Part shown: positions 23,452 to 35,777 of the stretch, in pieces | Layout of the letters: each line of letters begins with the position of its first letter | How positions within the stretch are numbered: position 1 is the stretch's first letter | Notes under the pieces: generated by a model | Databases searched by the model: none | What the model was told of the DNA's origin: nothing | Seen by the model: the letters and a program-made list of their open reading frames with translations, nothing else | From: Madurella fahalii | Taxonomy: Eukaryota; Ascomycota; Sordariomycetes; Sordariales | DNA length: 64,000 bases | Assembly (NCBI GenBank): GCA_029876055.1 | Contig: CM056875.1 | Span: 1,984,001-2,048,000, forward strand | Reading direction: 5' to 3' | Translations under genes and position numbers: made by a program

Positions 23452-24523
23452 TCGTTTAGCCATCCGGCGATGGGCATGCCACAGCAGCCCCCCCCCGTCT
23501 ACCTACGCCACCTCTGGCTGGGGCCCTTGGAGCTCTGGGTCGGCGTGCCGCATTATCACTTCGAGGTGACCGACGGCCACGTCTCCCCGGGCATGCCGGA
23601 CCGAATGCTATTCGGGACGCGGAACCCCCTGCCTCCCGGGCGTGGCACGGCTCTTGGCCAAAAAGATGGCAACAGGCGCGGGCGCTCAAAGCCGCCGCCG
23701 CCAACTTGGCGCATCAGTCCGTCAACCTCGTCATCAACTACCTTTCTATGTTTTGCCGAGTGCCCGTGGTGTTTTCGGTATGGCATCATCTCCATATCCG
23801 CGTTCCCGGCCTTGTACCTTTACATCTTCCTCACGTCCAGAAATCTTCTCCATGTTAAGGTCATGCCGTCGCGCCCAATGGGAAGCGAGCAGGATACTCC
23901 CTCGGAAAAAGGGGTGGAGGGCAACGACGGTCATCAGCAGGAGGAGCCAATGGCGACAAGGGGGCCGAGTGAACACGGGCTGCGCGGAGGCTTAACAGCA
24001 GAGACGGATGCGTAACGACTGCGGCAAGCAGCGATTGCTAGTATTAATCGACGGGCGTACATGGCTTCACATAGACAGGTGTGAGTCTGCTACTACCAGC
24101 GAACACGGACATTGGACAACCACCAGAGCATTCCTGTCCGTGTATCCCACATGCGATTATCTCGACAATTGGTTACCTCGAAACGGACGCTGCCCGCCCA
24201 GTGATTCGCTACATGCGTATGTCCTGACCCGCATCTTGCATGCCGTTATATAGCTGCAACAGAAAGAGCCCCAGAAACCCATTTATCCAATCCAAGCAGT
24301 CGTCATCCCTCATTCCCAAATACACAAGCAGAGAAGGATACGAAAGAAAACAAGACAGCAAAAATAGACAATGCTCGCTCAAGTTGAGCAAACCTCTTCT
24401 TTCCAGAGAAACCCAAACGCCATCCATGCATGCTAGGATCGTGTGGAACCAAACATCCGCCCATCTATACGGTCCCCTTTTACCCACAGACCATCCGAAA
24501 GAAGCGGTGTGGGCAGGTATTAT
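23452..24523. other. Convergent spacer between the small fungal protein gene and the ADAM protease gene
   Basis: Open frames of 60-180 codons lie on both strands at 23456-24015 but have no recognisable motif and overlap one another. The right end is the 3' region of the ADAM gene. No gene is called. Confidence 0.4.
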
Positions 24524-27003
24524 TTACGCATACCGGAAACTCGTCGTCCGCATCGGCTCCCACCGAGCATCCTGTGGAGGCAGCGGCGCATAGGACGGGC
24601 CGGGGCGTATGGGAGATAGTCCGCCACCGCGGCCGCCGCCGCCGCCACCGCCAGCACCGCGGCCGCCAGCCCCAAAGTACTGACCACCCCATCCGGCGTG
24701 GGGCAACGGCTTGGGCGCCGAGCGACGCGCGATGGGGGCGCGCCGCCTCTTGAAGCAGCTCCAGCAGCAGCTGATGAAGCAAATCAGGACGATGACGCCG
24801 ACGACCGACACGACGGGGATGAAGATCTCCTTGTTGTTGTTGATCCACTCCTGGATCTGCCTGGCGAGCGAGACGCCCTCGCAGTTGCCATTGCGGCACC
24901 GGCCGCCGCCTTCGCAAGGGGTGCCGTCGAGGAAGTACTGAACAAGGGTATAACACCTGAGGTCGCCGAATCGGGGAGAAGAGCAAGCCATGACGCAACC
25001 CGAATCGGAACACGAGTTTGTGCTCGAGTCGTTGGCTGCCGCGCTCTCCCCGCCCACGTACGTTCTGCACTGCTGGGTCCGCGACGTACACCGGCCCGAT
25101 GAGCAGGAAAGGCCGTCGCTGGGGTTGCCGCAAGCCTCGCCGTCGGGCGTGCTGCTGTCGGGTGGGCAGCTAGCCGAGGTGCCCGGGCACACTTCCTGCG
25201 GGTCGCAGGGCCCGGTGCTGGCGCGGCAGACACTGCCCTGGCTCATGAAGCGGCACTCGCTAGTGCAGCATTCCTCATTGACCGGATCGCACTGGCTGCC
25301 GGTCGTGTACCTGCACGTCTGCGGGTCGCAGCAGGGGTTGTTCTGGCACCCTTCATCTCCGCCGCAATCGCAGTCCTCGCCGGTCTCGACAATACCATTA
25401 CCACACTGGCTTCCCGAGAAGTTGGGCACGCCCCTGTTGTCGTTCAGGCAGGACATGCGGTTCGAGTGGCGGTCCAGGAAGCTGCAGATGTTGCCGACGC
25501 TGCAGGCTGAGAATTGGGTGATGCCGTCGCCTGTTGAGGGGTTCATGATAAATTGCGCCCTCGCATTGCAACTGTTGGACGTCAACGGACAGCACTCCTG
25601 CCTCGCCACGGTACCGTCGGCGCAGGTTTCTGCGGTACAGTCATGGACTGCGCCAAAAGTGTGGCCTGTCTCATGGGCAAACACCAGCCATTCGGTCGAC
25701 GTTCGGGCGACGACATTCGCGGATGCGCTCGTCTCGTTGTCGCGTGTCGTTGATCCCTGCTGGCAAACGGCTCCCAGCCACGCCAACCCGACGGCAGGGC
25801 CCGAGTTGCATTTTGTCAAGAGGGTCCAATAGGCATTGGTATCGCTCCACTGGCCTCGCCACTGCGAGAACAGGCTCAGGCGGGTCTCGATGTTGGCGCC
25901 CGAGGTGCATGGTTGATTCCAGGGGGCGGACGGCGGAGGCGAGTTCGGACACGTAGCCGGGCTGATAGTCAGGTTCTGGATCGCCAGAGATATGTTGAAG
26001 GTGCTCTCGTAGAGTTGTGAGGCAGAGTTCACCAGCTGGACGACATTTTCGGTAACGGCCTCGTCGGATCCAAGATCGGCCGTGTAGGTGCAGTCAGTAG
26101 CAATGCCGACCAGGGCGACCCTTCTTGTGTTTGGGCAGCCCCGCGTTGACCCAATCGAGCCGGCCAGGTTCACACCGGCACCGTTACCGCCGGCAGGGTT
26201 GTCCATCTGCCGTCCGAACAGAAACCTTGGGCTGAGCTCCCAAGCGGTTGTGTCTCGGGGGGCCTCATCATTCCCACGATACACGATGTTGTTCTCATGG
26301 CTGTTGTAATTGAGCTGGTCTGAACCGCACGTTGCGGGCTCCCCCAGGCCCCGCCTGAGCTCGTCGTGGCTTGCGGGTCTGATGTCGCTGTCCCGCCAGA
26401 CAACCATGTCCTCGCTTCCGGAGTCGTCAACGTCCGGATCGCCGCCGACAGAAGTTTGGCGGAATTTCGTCCTCGTCTGAACGTGGTGATTGATCCCGTC
26501 AATCGTAAAGACGCCCTCAAAGATGGGCTTGTCCCCGTCGCGCTGCACGTTGATCCGAGCCCAGCCTACATGCTTCCACTCCGACTGCCCTTCGTCCCGG
26601 ACAAAGCTCTCGCCCTTGAATACCCTATGTCCTCGCCTGTCGATGGGCTGGACCTTGCGTATCGACCCATCAGGTTCGATGTACTGTATCGTCGCATCCC
26701 CGCTAAAGATATCATGGTTGGGTTCAAGCGAGAGGCGGACATTTTGGCTCCCGCCGTGCAGGAGGAAGGTGACAGCGAATGGAGTGTGCGCGTGTACCCG
26801 GTGCGAAGGCGTGTGGATGACGGCATCTTCGATGCGTGTTATGTACGACAACGGACTCCGTTGCACCGAGTGTGCTTGAGAAGCAGTGTGAGCCAACAGA
26901 TGTTGAAGATGCAGGGCCACCAGTGCTAGAACATACCTATTGCATCCTGGAGGAAGAGGCCAGCGCCTGTGAGAACGGCCGCGAAGGCCTTGCTAAGAAT
27001 CAT
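24524..27003 (-). CDS. ADAM-type zinc metalloprotease with disintegrin domain and C-terminal membrane anchor
   Basis: Two exons, 27003-26937 and 26874-24524, give 805 residues. The first exon supplies a signal peptide (MILSKAFAAVLTGAGLFLQ); without it the frame begins at an ATG inside the intron and lacks secretion information. Next is a propeptide, then the metalloprotease domain with the zinc site HETGHTFGAVHD (about residue 422), matching HExGHxxGxxHD. A disintegrin domain starts near residue 514 (CGNGIVETGEDCDCGG) and continues into a Cys-rich region. One membrane segment lies at about residues 704-726 (FIPVVSVVGVIVLICFISCC), followed by a basic then Gly/Arg/Pro-rich cytosolic tail. Fungal ADAMs of this architecture are known; substrates are generally unknown. 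The protein should be a type I membrane sheddase at the cell surface or in the secretory pathway. Confidence 0.93.
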
Positions 27004-29548
27004 AATTCTGAAAAACCGAAGGCCCCTATGCACACGCCTTGTCCATGAGTTGGGACGAGAAGGCGACAGAGGGGGGCAATCTGTTAATGATGGATGGAAA
27101 CGGGTGTGAGACAATCGCCGAGTTCTAGTTCGGTTTGAGTCTCGGCAGGAAGATCCGACCTAAAAAAACGGGATTGACGGGAACGAAAGGGAATCACTCG
27201 GGAAGAAGGCGACAGAGCAGGATCACTCCGAAAGAAAAGACAAATGGAACGAGGGAAAACGGTGGCAGTGCACTGTTTTCGTCCGTGGGTGTAGCGGCAA
27301 GCCCTGCCACTCGTCGAGGGACGGGAGCCCAGACACTGTGCGAGCCCCAGAGTGGTGAGTGGTTGCAGCAGGGTGACGCGGTACTCCAGGGGCGACTGCG
27401 GCAGGGCGTCAGGCCAGCCAGCTGCGGGGCATTTTGGAGGAACCGCCACGCTTCGGCGAAATCCCGGTGAGAGGAGGTAAATCAACCATAGCTCTCTCCA
27501 GCATTATCGTCAACCTCAGCCATCAGCCTACTTTACTTTCTGTAGATATCTTTCCCTTCTACAGTGCCCTTTTGATTTCTGTTAGCCTTCGCGCTCCCTA
27601 GCTGCCGCACAATCTGCGTTGCCAGAGGGATCTCAGATCGCTGGCCGCAGCCGGCCGTATAAGATATCACCGGAAGCGGTTAGATACAGTCCCGCTATCC
27701 AGGGACACAGTACAGCTGTTGAGAACCGCAGCCTGGGTTCTTCCCATGTACCTTCGTACGGTTGATCTAAATACCCGAAAATCGGAGGACGCTCTGTTGT
27801 CATTGCGGACATAATTGTCATGCCGAAAGATGTCTCTGAAAACGAACTTAGGCGGGCATGTCAGCTCAACACAGTGACATGAGCATCTGCCAGCCCCGGG
27901 GTGTGTTTGTCTCGGTTTCAGAAACCGCGCTCAAACAACACCGGCGCCTTGGTTCTTTACCTCTGCTCGACCCTTGCAGGGCGACCGCCTCAAACCCCAG
28001 CCGCCGGCGAAAGAATGCTTGGCTTTCTCAATTCCAGCCGTGGCGCTCCACTGACTTGCCCCAGCACTACCCCCAGCGAAACCCGCATCGCGGCCATTCC
28101 GCCACCAGCAACTTGGGACGAAGGAAAGCCTAAGCGATAGCCCGATTTGTTGTCGATGCTTTCTCCAATCCGATCTCAAGAGTTCTTTTTCCGGTCAGCG
28201 CGACACTGGCAATTTGCAGAACGCCATTACCCCTCCTGCGTAGGTCGATGCAGGTAAAATAGGCATAGAACCAACCAACGCAACCCCATCTCGCATCAAC
28301 CGCGGGAAGGCGCAGGAGCGCAGGAAGCCGTTCAGCGGCCATTTTGCTTTGCAAATTCACTGCCTTCCTGCAGCAAACTTCCCAGAATCCTTCCGTGACC
28401 AACCTCGCACTGTGCCGACCGGGCCCTGGTATGCACTGCGTAAGCCTTGGGTAAGAATAACCATATCACCTAAGGTCGAACAGTTTATTTCCGTCCCCAG
28501 CACCTCCAACAGCGAAATACCCCCGACAGGAGGGGGACTGTAGCCCAGCAACTGGCCCTTATGTAGTAATAAACCAGACGAGAATCCTTCCCATGCTAGG
28601 GAGCTCAACTTTGTTACTGTCCCCCCAAGTCCCAGCTGCCTACAGAACCCATCAAAGGTAGGTAGCGAGCCCAGCGTCGTCTCACTGCCAAGCACCCGCC
28701 GGGCCTCTCAACCAAAGTCTGTCATGGACAGACGGGAAGTGCTCTACATGGGCATACGCGTCCACGCAGCAGCCCAAGAATTTCCAAGACTTCCAAGGGC
28801 AAGATTTCCTCTTCGCCTCCCGGAACCATCCCAGGCCTCCGAGCTGGAGGGGGGTTGGTGAGGTCACCAGACTTCGGCCAGACGCCTACTTCAACAATCA
28901 AAACCGAGAACATTGAGTTAACTCCGAGACCGGGGGGGGGGGGGGGTTTACAAGTGAACGATTTGTTATAGGCAGCGCTTAACAAAACACACGGTAGTAG
29001 CCTACGGCACATCAGCTGGCCCTTCACCACACTGCGCCGCAAGGTCATCGGAGTAGTGAATCTAGGGTTCCCAGGTTCGCTCCAGACTTTCCAAGCGGTG
29101 CGAGGCAACGGCACCACCCGCTGCTGACGAGTTCCCTGCAGTGCACCGCCACATCGGCCGCGAAACGAAGGCCAATCGAGGGTAAAGCATCAAATCCGTG
29201 AAAACCCTTTCGGATCTTGGTCACCTTTAGCCCCGATCCCTCGTCCGAAGGTGCATGCTTGTGGGGACTAAAATCATCATATCTTCATTTTGCGGTCTTA
29301 GGCATCCACCAGACCAAGCGAAGGATCCGTACCCTGTAGGGGAAAACATAAAAAAAAAATAAAAATAAAAAAAGGAAAAGGAATAAAGAAAATAAGGGCT
29401 TCCAGGAGCGCTCTCCGGCAACAAAATTGGCTCAAAAAATAGGGGCAGACATGAGCCATCGGAATGGCACCTAGGCTCCTTGCAACAGAGACGGTGGTAT
29501 AACCCTGATATTACACCCTCAAAAACCCAAACGATAAACGCCCATTCC
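27004..29548. other. Spacer, 2.5 kb
   Basis: No gene supported. The left end is the ADAM promoter and the right end is the 3' region of acetyl-CoA synthetase. It contains a G15 run at 28932-28946 and A-rich sequence at 29348-29385. Confidence 0.45.
28932..28946. repeat. G15 homopolymer
   Basis: Fifteen G in a row in intergenic sequence, a possible G-quadruplex former and a likely site of length error in reads. Confidence 0.9.
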
Positions 29549-32056
29549 CTATTTCTTCTTGGCCTCGTGCACAACGGAAATGATCTTGTCGACAACGGCG
29601 GGGTCCGAGAGCTAGTCCTCGATTAGCCGACCAGCCCTTAAAAGAGGCGCCGCGCAAAGCATATACTTACCGTGGTGATATCGCCAAGCTGATCCTCTTC
29701 ACCAGCCAGGATCTTCCTCAGAATGCGCCTCATGATCTTGCCGCTGCGAGTCTTGGGAAGGTCGGGCACGATATACACGGCCTTCGGCGCCGCGAAGGGG
29801 CCAATACTCCTGCGGACCTGCAGGATGAACTCTTTCCGAAGCGCATCCGTCGGGTCGTGGCCGTCCTTGATGGCGACAAAGGCATTGACGGCCTGGCCGG
29901 TGAGCTCGTCCGCCACACCGACGACGGCCGCCTCGGCGATAGCAGGATGCTCGATCAGGGCAGCCTCGATTTCGGCCGTGGACAGACGGTGGCCGCTAAC
30001 ATTCACGACGTCGTCAACACGGCCGCGGATCCAGTAGAAGCCCTCGTGGTCCCGGCCAGCACCGTCACCGGTGAACTATATCTTTTGGTTAGTTCCGAGT
30101 AATCACCCCGTGGTCCGCGTAAACGCCCACTTACATAGTATCCCTTGTAGACGTTGAGGTAGGTGTCCAAGTACCGCTTGTGCGCGCCCCAGACGGTACG
30201 AGCCATGCTAGGCCAGGGCTGCTTGAAAGCCAGGACGCCCTCGACATCGTTGCCGTGGACCTCCTCCCCGGACACGGGGTCGATGATGGCCGGCTCGATG
30301 CCGAAGAAAGGAAGCGAGGCGGAACCGGGCTTGGTCGGAGTCACACCGGCCAGAGGAGTGATGACGTGGGAGCCGGTTTCGGTTTGCCAGTATGTCTGGA
30401 TATGCGGTGAGCTCGGTGTCGATGCAAGACGGGAAGAGCAACCATCGAGGCGCAGCAGAACTTACGTCAATAATCTGGCACTCCTCCTTGCCAACAACCT
30501 CGAAATACCACTTCCAGACCTCGGCGGCGATGGGCTCACCGACGGTGCCGAGCACTCTGAGATGCTTCATCTCGTTGCGCACGTGCTGGTTGCCAGCCCG
30601 CTTGAGCAGCCGCAGGGCGGTGGGGGCAACATAGAACTGCGTGACCTGGTGCTTCTCAATGATGTCCCAGTAGCGGGAGAAGTTGGGGTAGGCCGGGGTG
30701 CCCTCGAAGACGACCGTCGACACGCCGAGGAGAAGCGGCGCGTACACGACGTAGGTATGGCCGGTGATCCAGCCGACGTCTCCGCCGCAGAAGAAGCGGT
30801 CTCCGTCGTGTATGTCAAAGACGTACTTGCCCGTCGTGGCGGCACCGACGAGGTAGCCACCGGTAGTGTGCATGACGCCCTTGGGCTTGCCGGTCGAGCC
30901 CGAAGTGTACAGGAGGAAGAGCGGGTCCTCCGCGTTCATGACCTCCGGGGCGATGTACGAGGGCCACTTGTCGACCTCCTCATGCCACCAATAGTCGCGG
31001 CCCGGCGTCATGGGGATGTCGGCGCCGGTACGCTTGTAGACAAGCACGTGCTTCACGTCGGGGCAATTCTTGAGCGCGTCGTCCACAATCTTCTTCGTCC
31101 CGATCAACTTTCCGCCGCGCTTGCCCTCGTCAGTCGTGATCACGACCCTGGAGTGAGCATCGATGACGCGGTCGCGCAGCGAGTCTGCCGAGAAGCCGGC
31201 AAAGACGACCGAGTGGACGGCGCCGATCCTGGCGCAGGCGAGGAAGGCGATCAGAGCCTCGGGGATCATGGGCAAGTAGATGGCGACCGTGTCGCCCTTG
31301 CGCACGCCCATATCCTTGAGGACATGCGCGACCTTGGAGACTTCGCGGAGGAGCTCGCCGTATGTCACGGACCGGCCATCACCAGGCTCGTCGGCCTCGT
31401 AGATGATGGCGACCCTGTTGGGGTCCTTGATGGCATGGCGATCGACGCAGTTGTACGAGGCATTGATCTCGCCCTCGAGGAACCAGGCATTGTCACCGCC
31501 AGCCAGGGAACCGCTGTGGACAGTCTCGAAATCCTTCTGCCAGGTCAACAGCTCGCGAGCCAGCCTCCCCCAAAACTTCTCGGGCTCTGTGATGGATTCC
31601 TTGTACAGCTTTTGGTACTCCTCGAGACCTGCGACAGAGTGTTAGCGCGTGATGTGACGTAGTGGGAGGGCCGTCCGCCGCTTGCGCAAGGGGGTAAAGT
31701 GGGGAGAGGGGGGGGGGGTTTGGTAGAGGGGCTTAAGGGGAGGTTCATTTTGGTGGGTCGGGGTTGCCTACCACTCAAGTGAGGCTTGCTCGGATGCTCT
31801 GCCGCAACCTGGTTAGCTCGTCATCTTCCCTTCGTCCAGCGCCCCGCATGCCATGGCAAACTTGGCGCACGACAGGGGTGAGACATACTTGCGAGCATCT
31901 TCTGCGGGGGTTCTAGAGGAGGCTTTGGTTAGTCTGCACTGTTCTTGTTCCTTGCGGTAGCTCCAATGACCGCTTAGAAGGCATCTCGGGCTTACGGTAG
32001 GTGCCGACTTCGTGAGCCTCGGCCACCACGGGGGCCTTGGCAGCTTCTTCACTCAT
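29549..32056 (-). CDS. acu-5: Acetyl-CoA synthetase (AMP-forming)
   Basis: Seven exons: 32056-31996, 31912-31889, 31798-31772, 31628-30466, 30395-30135, 30075-29671, 29611-29549; the phases close to 667 residues, the normal size. The start is MSEEAAKAPVVAEAHEVGTY and the last exon is LSDPAVVDKIISVVHEAKKK. The enzyme turns acetate, ATP and CoA into acetyl-CoA, AMP and PPi. Diagnostic motifs are the P-loop-like YTSGSTGKPKGVMHT, the TYWQTETG signature, YYFTGDGAGRDHEG, and PKTRSGKIMRR, which contains the lysine regulated by acetylation in the family. Exons 2 and 3 are only 24 and 27 nt. Intron 3 holds a G11 run. The N. crassa ortholog is acu-5 and the Aspergillus one facA, normally induced by acetate and repressed by glucose; I did not identify specific operator sites. 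Confidence 0.97.
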
Positions 32057-35000
32057 GATGGAGGGGTTGGAGGGGTTGGAGGGGATGGCGGGGTAATGGC
32101 TTTGTCTGGGGACGCAGGCGGCAGTAGCGAGCGCGAGCCGACGTCGACTTCACGATTTCCGATAGACAACTGGAGCAGAGAAGGAGACAGAGACAGAGAC
32201 GGAGAGGAGGCGGAGTGGCTGCGAGAGTCGAAGTGGCCAGCAATGGGAGCAATGGGATGGAGGGGGGGAGGGGGGTGCTTTTGTATTATGGCAGAAGTCG
32301 AGACGAAGCATACCCGCCTCGGTGGATGGGCAATGCCTGCATGGATGATGGATGTGTGCAGCATGGGTTTGGGACCGATGCTTGTGCATTTTTCCCACTG
32401 TCCGACCCGGAGCTACTAGCTTGTCTCTCGGTACAGTACCTGAGGTACCGCTACCGCGAGTACGAGGCCCAAGTGGATTTCCCTCCGTCCGATGAAAGCC
32501 CCTCCACCCTAATGTCCATTGTTGGGCCCCGCGCTGCCGTAATAATGGACAAAGCCCGTCTGAGACGGGTCCAGGTGCGCGAATAACGGATGTGTTGACG
32601 AGCCTCGCAGCGTAGGGATAGCTCTGAGGCAGCGTGTTGCATGGAGAATTGTGTTATGTCGAACATAACACACCTACACAGAGAGAAGCACCGATTTGCG
32701 AACCGGCGCTGCTTGCTGAAAGACCACGAGGCAGGTACTCTCCAAGTGTATGTACTTTGAGGTGTGAACCTCTCCGGGCAGGGCACGGAAAGGCCGCCCA
32801 GCCCGGGCTAGGTGGGGTCAATCTTCGGGCGCAGAAGCAACCGCATGCCAGGGTAGTACAGTACCGAAGACATCGGGGAGTGTATACCGCTGCGCAGCGC
32901 TCTCCAGTTCAAGTTGCATCGATGGCTCCTCGTCACCCGAAGACGAGATGTGCAAGGTTGCATGCCTACGCTGATGCCGGGTTAGAGGGGTTCCAGCCAG
33001 GTGACCCTTTGACGACAGTTCCCACAAATCCAAATTGGAATAAGGGCCCAGCACCCGCTGTCTCCAGGCGGCCCCGTGTTGCCCATGTCCCCCCACCAAC
33101 AGGCAAGCTTAGCAATAAAAAGCAACATCTCATGACATGCAGGCAAGTGCAATGGCAAGAGCCCAAAGCTGCGACCTCGGGGAAAGCAACTCAGCCAGGG
33201 GTCCGCTAACTTTACCAGGGGCCCGCAGCCATCTGACGGATCCATCCAACACAATTTCAGCAGTTCTTTGGCAAAAAGGGATGATGGGAAGGCACCGTAG
33301 CAGCTTGCGGGGATGCGAGTGGTCGAATCAAGCTCCAGCCCCGCGCAGAAAGCGTTTATTGGCAACGCGTGTGCGGAGGCCCGGAGTTCGGCCGGTTGGC
33401 TAATGTCGGGTCTTGGATACCATTGCACGAACGTGTTGGTGATGCAAGGACGGGACACCAAAAAGGCTTGAGTCAGCCACTTTTGCGCCGGCCATGGTGT
33501 GATTACCCGGCGACCACCGTGCAGCTTCAGACTGCAACGAGATGCCTGCGGTGCCTCTGCGAGCGTTGCTCAAACCAGGAACGCGGGAATCCAGCATTGC
33601 GGGCCCTGGGCGCCTTGGAGGGGCTCGATCGGTCGTCCAGACACGATACCTCTTCTGGGGAACATGGGTGCAAACGGGCTTCTTTTCTGTTGCCCACGAT
33701 TAGTTTCCTTTCCTTTCCCCCACATCGCCAGGCTTTTTGGCCCCGATCGAGGCTTGGCCCTGCTACTACCGGATCACGGCAGCTGGTTGAGTGACGAAGG
33801 AGGCGCCGGGGAAAGGCGCCCCCGTAACAATGCCCAGGCGCGGCGCTGCACAGAGATTGGCTTTGTCGGTGTTTTCCCCGCACTGATCCTCGACCGTCAC
33901 CGCAAACTGCCCAAATCCGAACCACGGCACACGCTGGGCCTGAGTCGTTTGTTGGTTTCCTAACCCTGCAACGAGCAGCGGCATGGCGAAACATATCCAC
34001 CCTGACCACCTGCCGCAATATCCGTTGTCCCGACGATGCCCGTTCGCTATTTGACCAATGCACAACATACCCTACGTAGTCTTACCCCTTCTCTCACGCT
34101 GAAGGGCGAATCACGTCTTCCAGGGTAGCACCACCTTCCCCTACCACACGTACAGAAGCCATGGAATTGAAGCGACCCCGCGGCAAGTTTGTCTAGTGGA
34201 CGGCGAATGACTAGACAAGCCAGCTCACTTCTCCGGCGGTCTGGACCGGGATAGAATCCGAGCCAAAAAGAACCCACCCCCTTTCCCAACGATTCACCCT
34301 CGGGTAATGCAACAAAGGGAGAACGGGCTGGCGATCGTTTCTGGGGCTGCTACCCCTTTCCCCCAAAAGACCTGTCGTGGAGCAGTGGAACCCCTCCAAA
34401 AAGCACCCACATCTTTTAGGGTGGGGCACTGGAGCTTCGTTTGGAAAGTGACGTCTACCCTGCTCCCGCAGGACCGAACGCGACCTTCCTTCTCACACTA
34501 CCCGAGATCCCGTGTCAGTTCTCAAGCGGCCTTTCTGAGTACCCAGGGCCTGGTCCGTCCACGTGAACTCTGGACGGTCGACAGGCAGTAAGTGTCCCGA
34601 CATTCAACTCTATTGTGGTTGAGTGCTCAGGGAAACGGGAGCACGGAGATGCTGAACAACGTCATACGCTATGAACACGGAACAGGCCGCGAGTCTTTAT
34701 TATCCTCTTCCATTCCCGGTTCTCCCCGTGTTCCCGCCACCGACAGTACCGTAACCGTACCAGCTCGATATTGATGGATACGGCTCTTCCAAAGCGGCGG
34801 AAATCGCAGCGGCACGTGTGCAGGTAGTACCCGTCGTAGGGTTATGGGACCTTGTCTCCTGTACCTTGCTCAGAGGTATCGCTGTCATAGTAGTACTGTG
34901 GTATTCGAGTCGGAGGAGTGGATACACCTCACCGGGAACTGCTTGCCGGCTAGAAAAATCTAGACAACCCGGGGTACTCCAATCACCTCTCTTCTTCGGT

Positions 35001-35777
35001 CTCCGGTCTCCGGTCTCGCCGTCTGATCCGCATTACGTGTAGTATCTGATGAGAGGCTCGACCGATAGACGTGCCAATTCCGACGGCTATCCCTCGGGTT
35101 TCTGCCACTCTGTAAAACCGGCGAAATGGAACAATGGAAACTCAGCGGGGAATATAAAGGAGAGCAGTTTAGCAACAAAACATTTCGTAACGGGAGCACG
35201 CCCGAGAAACCACGCCGAGTATCAAAGGGCAGCCAACCACGTCCATCATGGTATAAGTAAGGCTAAGTAGATACATACATGCACATAACCAACATACACA
35301 TACGGTTGTGTCCAGAGACAAGACATTAACGACGATGGGCATGTGACTTGTAAAAACGGGGGGAATATATAAAGTTTGACCACACCAACCGACAACCAAA
35401 AACCAAAGGGGGAATCAGACAGAAGAGCAAACGACATCAAGCATAAAGCATTGTGGTTTGGGGGAATCAAGGGGAATCAATGGAGAATAAAAATGCATCA
35501 AGAAAGAAAGAAGGAAAAAAAGCCCAAAGGAAACAAAAGAAAATCATCAACCAGAACCCCACTTCTTCAACAGAAGCAGAGGATGACCAACAAAGAAAAA
35601 GATGCCACCCCGTCGACCTACTTGCTGACCATTCATTCCCAACACATCCAGCACCAGCTTCCACCGACGTCCATCCCAACCCCAAGTCCTCAGAACTTAG
35701 ACTACTACAACAACAATCACAACCACAATCACCACCGTCACCACAACCGCAACAAAAGCCAAAACCAAACCGCCCTT
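32057..35777. other. Spacer, 3.7 kb
   Basis: The first few hundred bases are the leader and promoter of acetyl-CoA synthetase, with a short tandem repeat at 32059-32085 and a purine-rich block at 32177-32214. A GTAC-rich palindromic cluster lies at 32430-32448. The right end is the kinesin 3' region. Open frames at 32634-33209 and 33499-34063 have no recognisable content and overlap on both strands, so no gene is called. Confidence 0.45.
32059..32085 (-). repeat. Three 9-bp repeats in the acetyl-CoA synthetase leader
   Basis: The plus-strand unit TGGAGGGGT occurs three times in a row (last copy ending in A), directly upstream of the ATG at 32056. In the transcript sense it is a C-rich tract in the 5' untranslated region. 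Confidence 0.85.

Noticed and set aside
30163..31662. 499-codon open frame opposite acetyl-CoA synthetase
   Set aside because: Same codon-bias shadow effect over a clearly conserved minus-strand gene.
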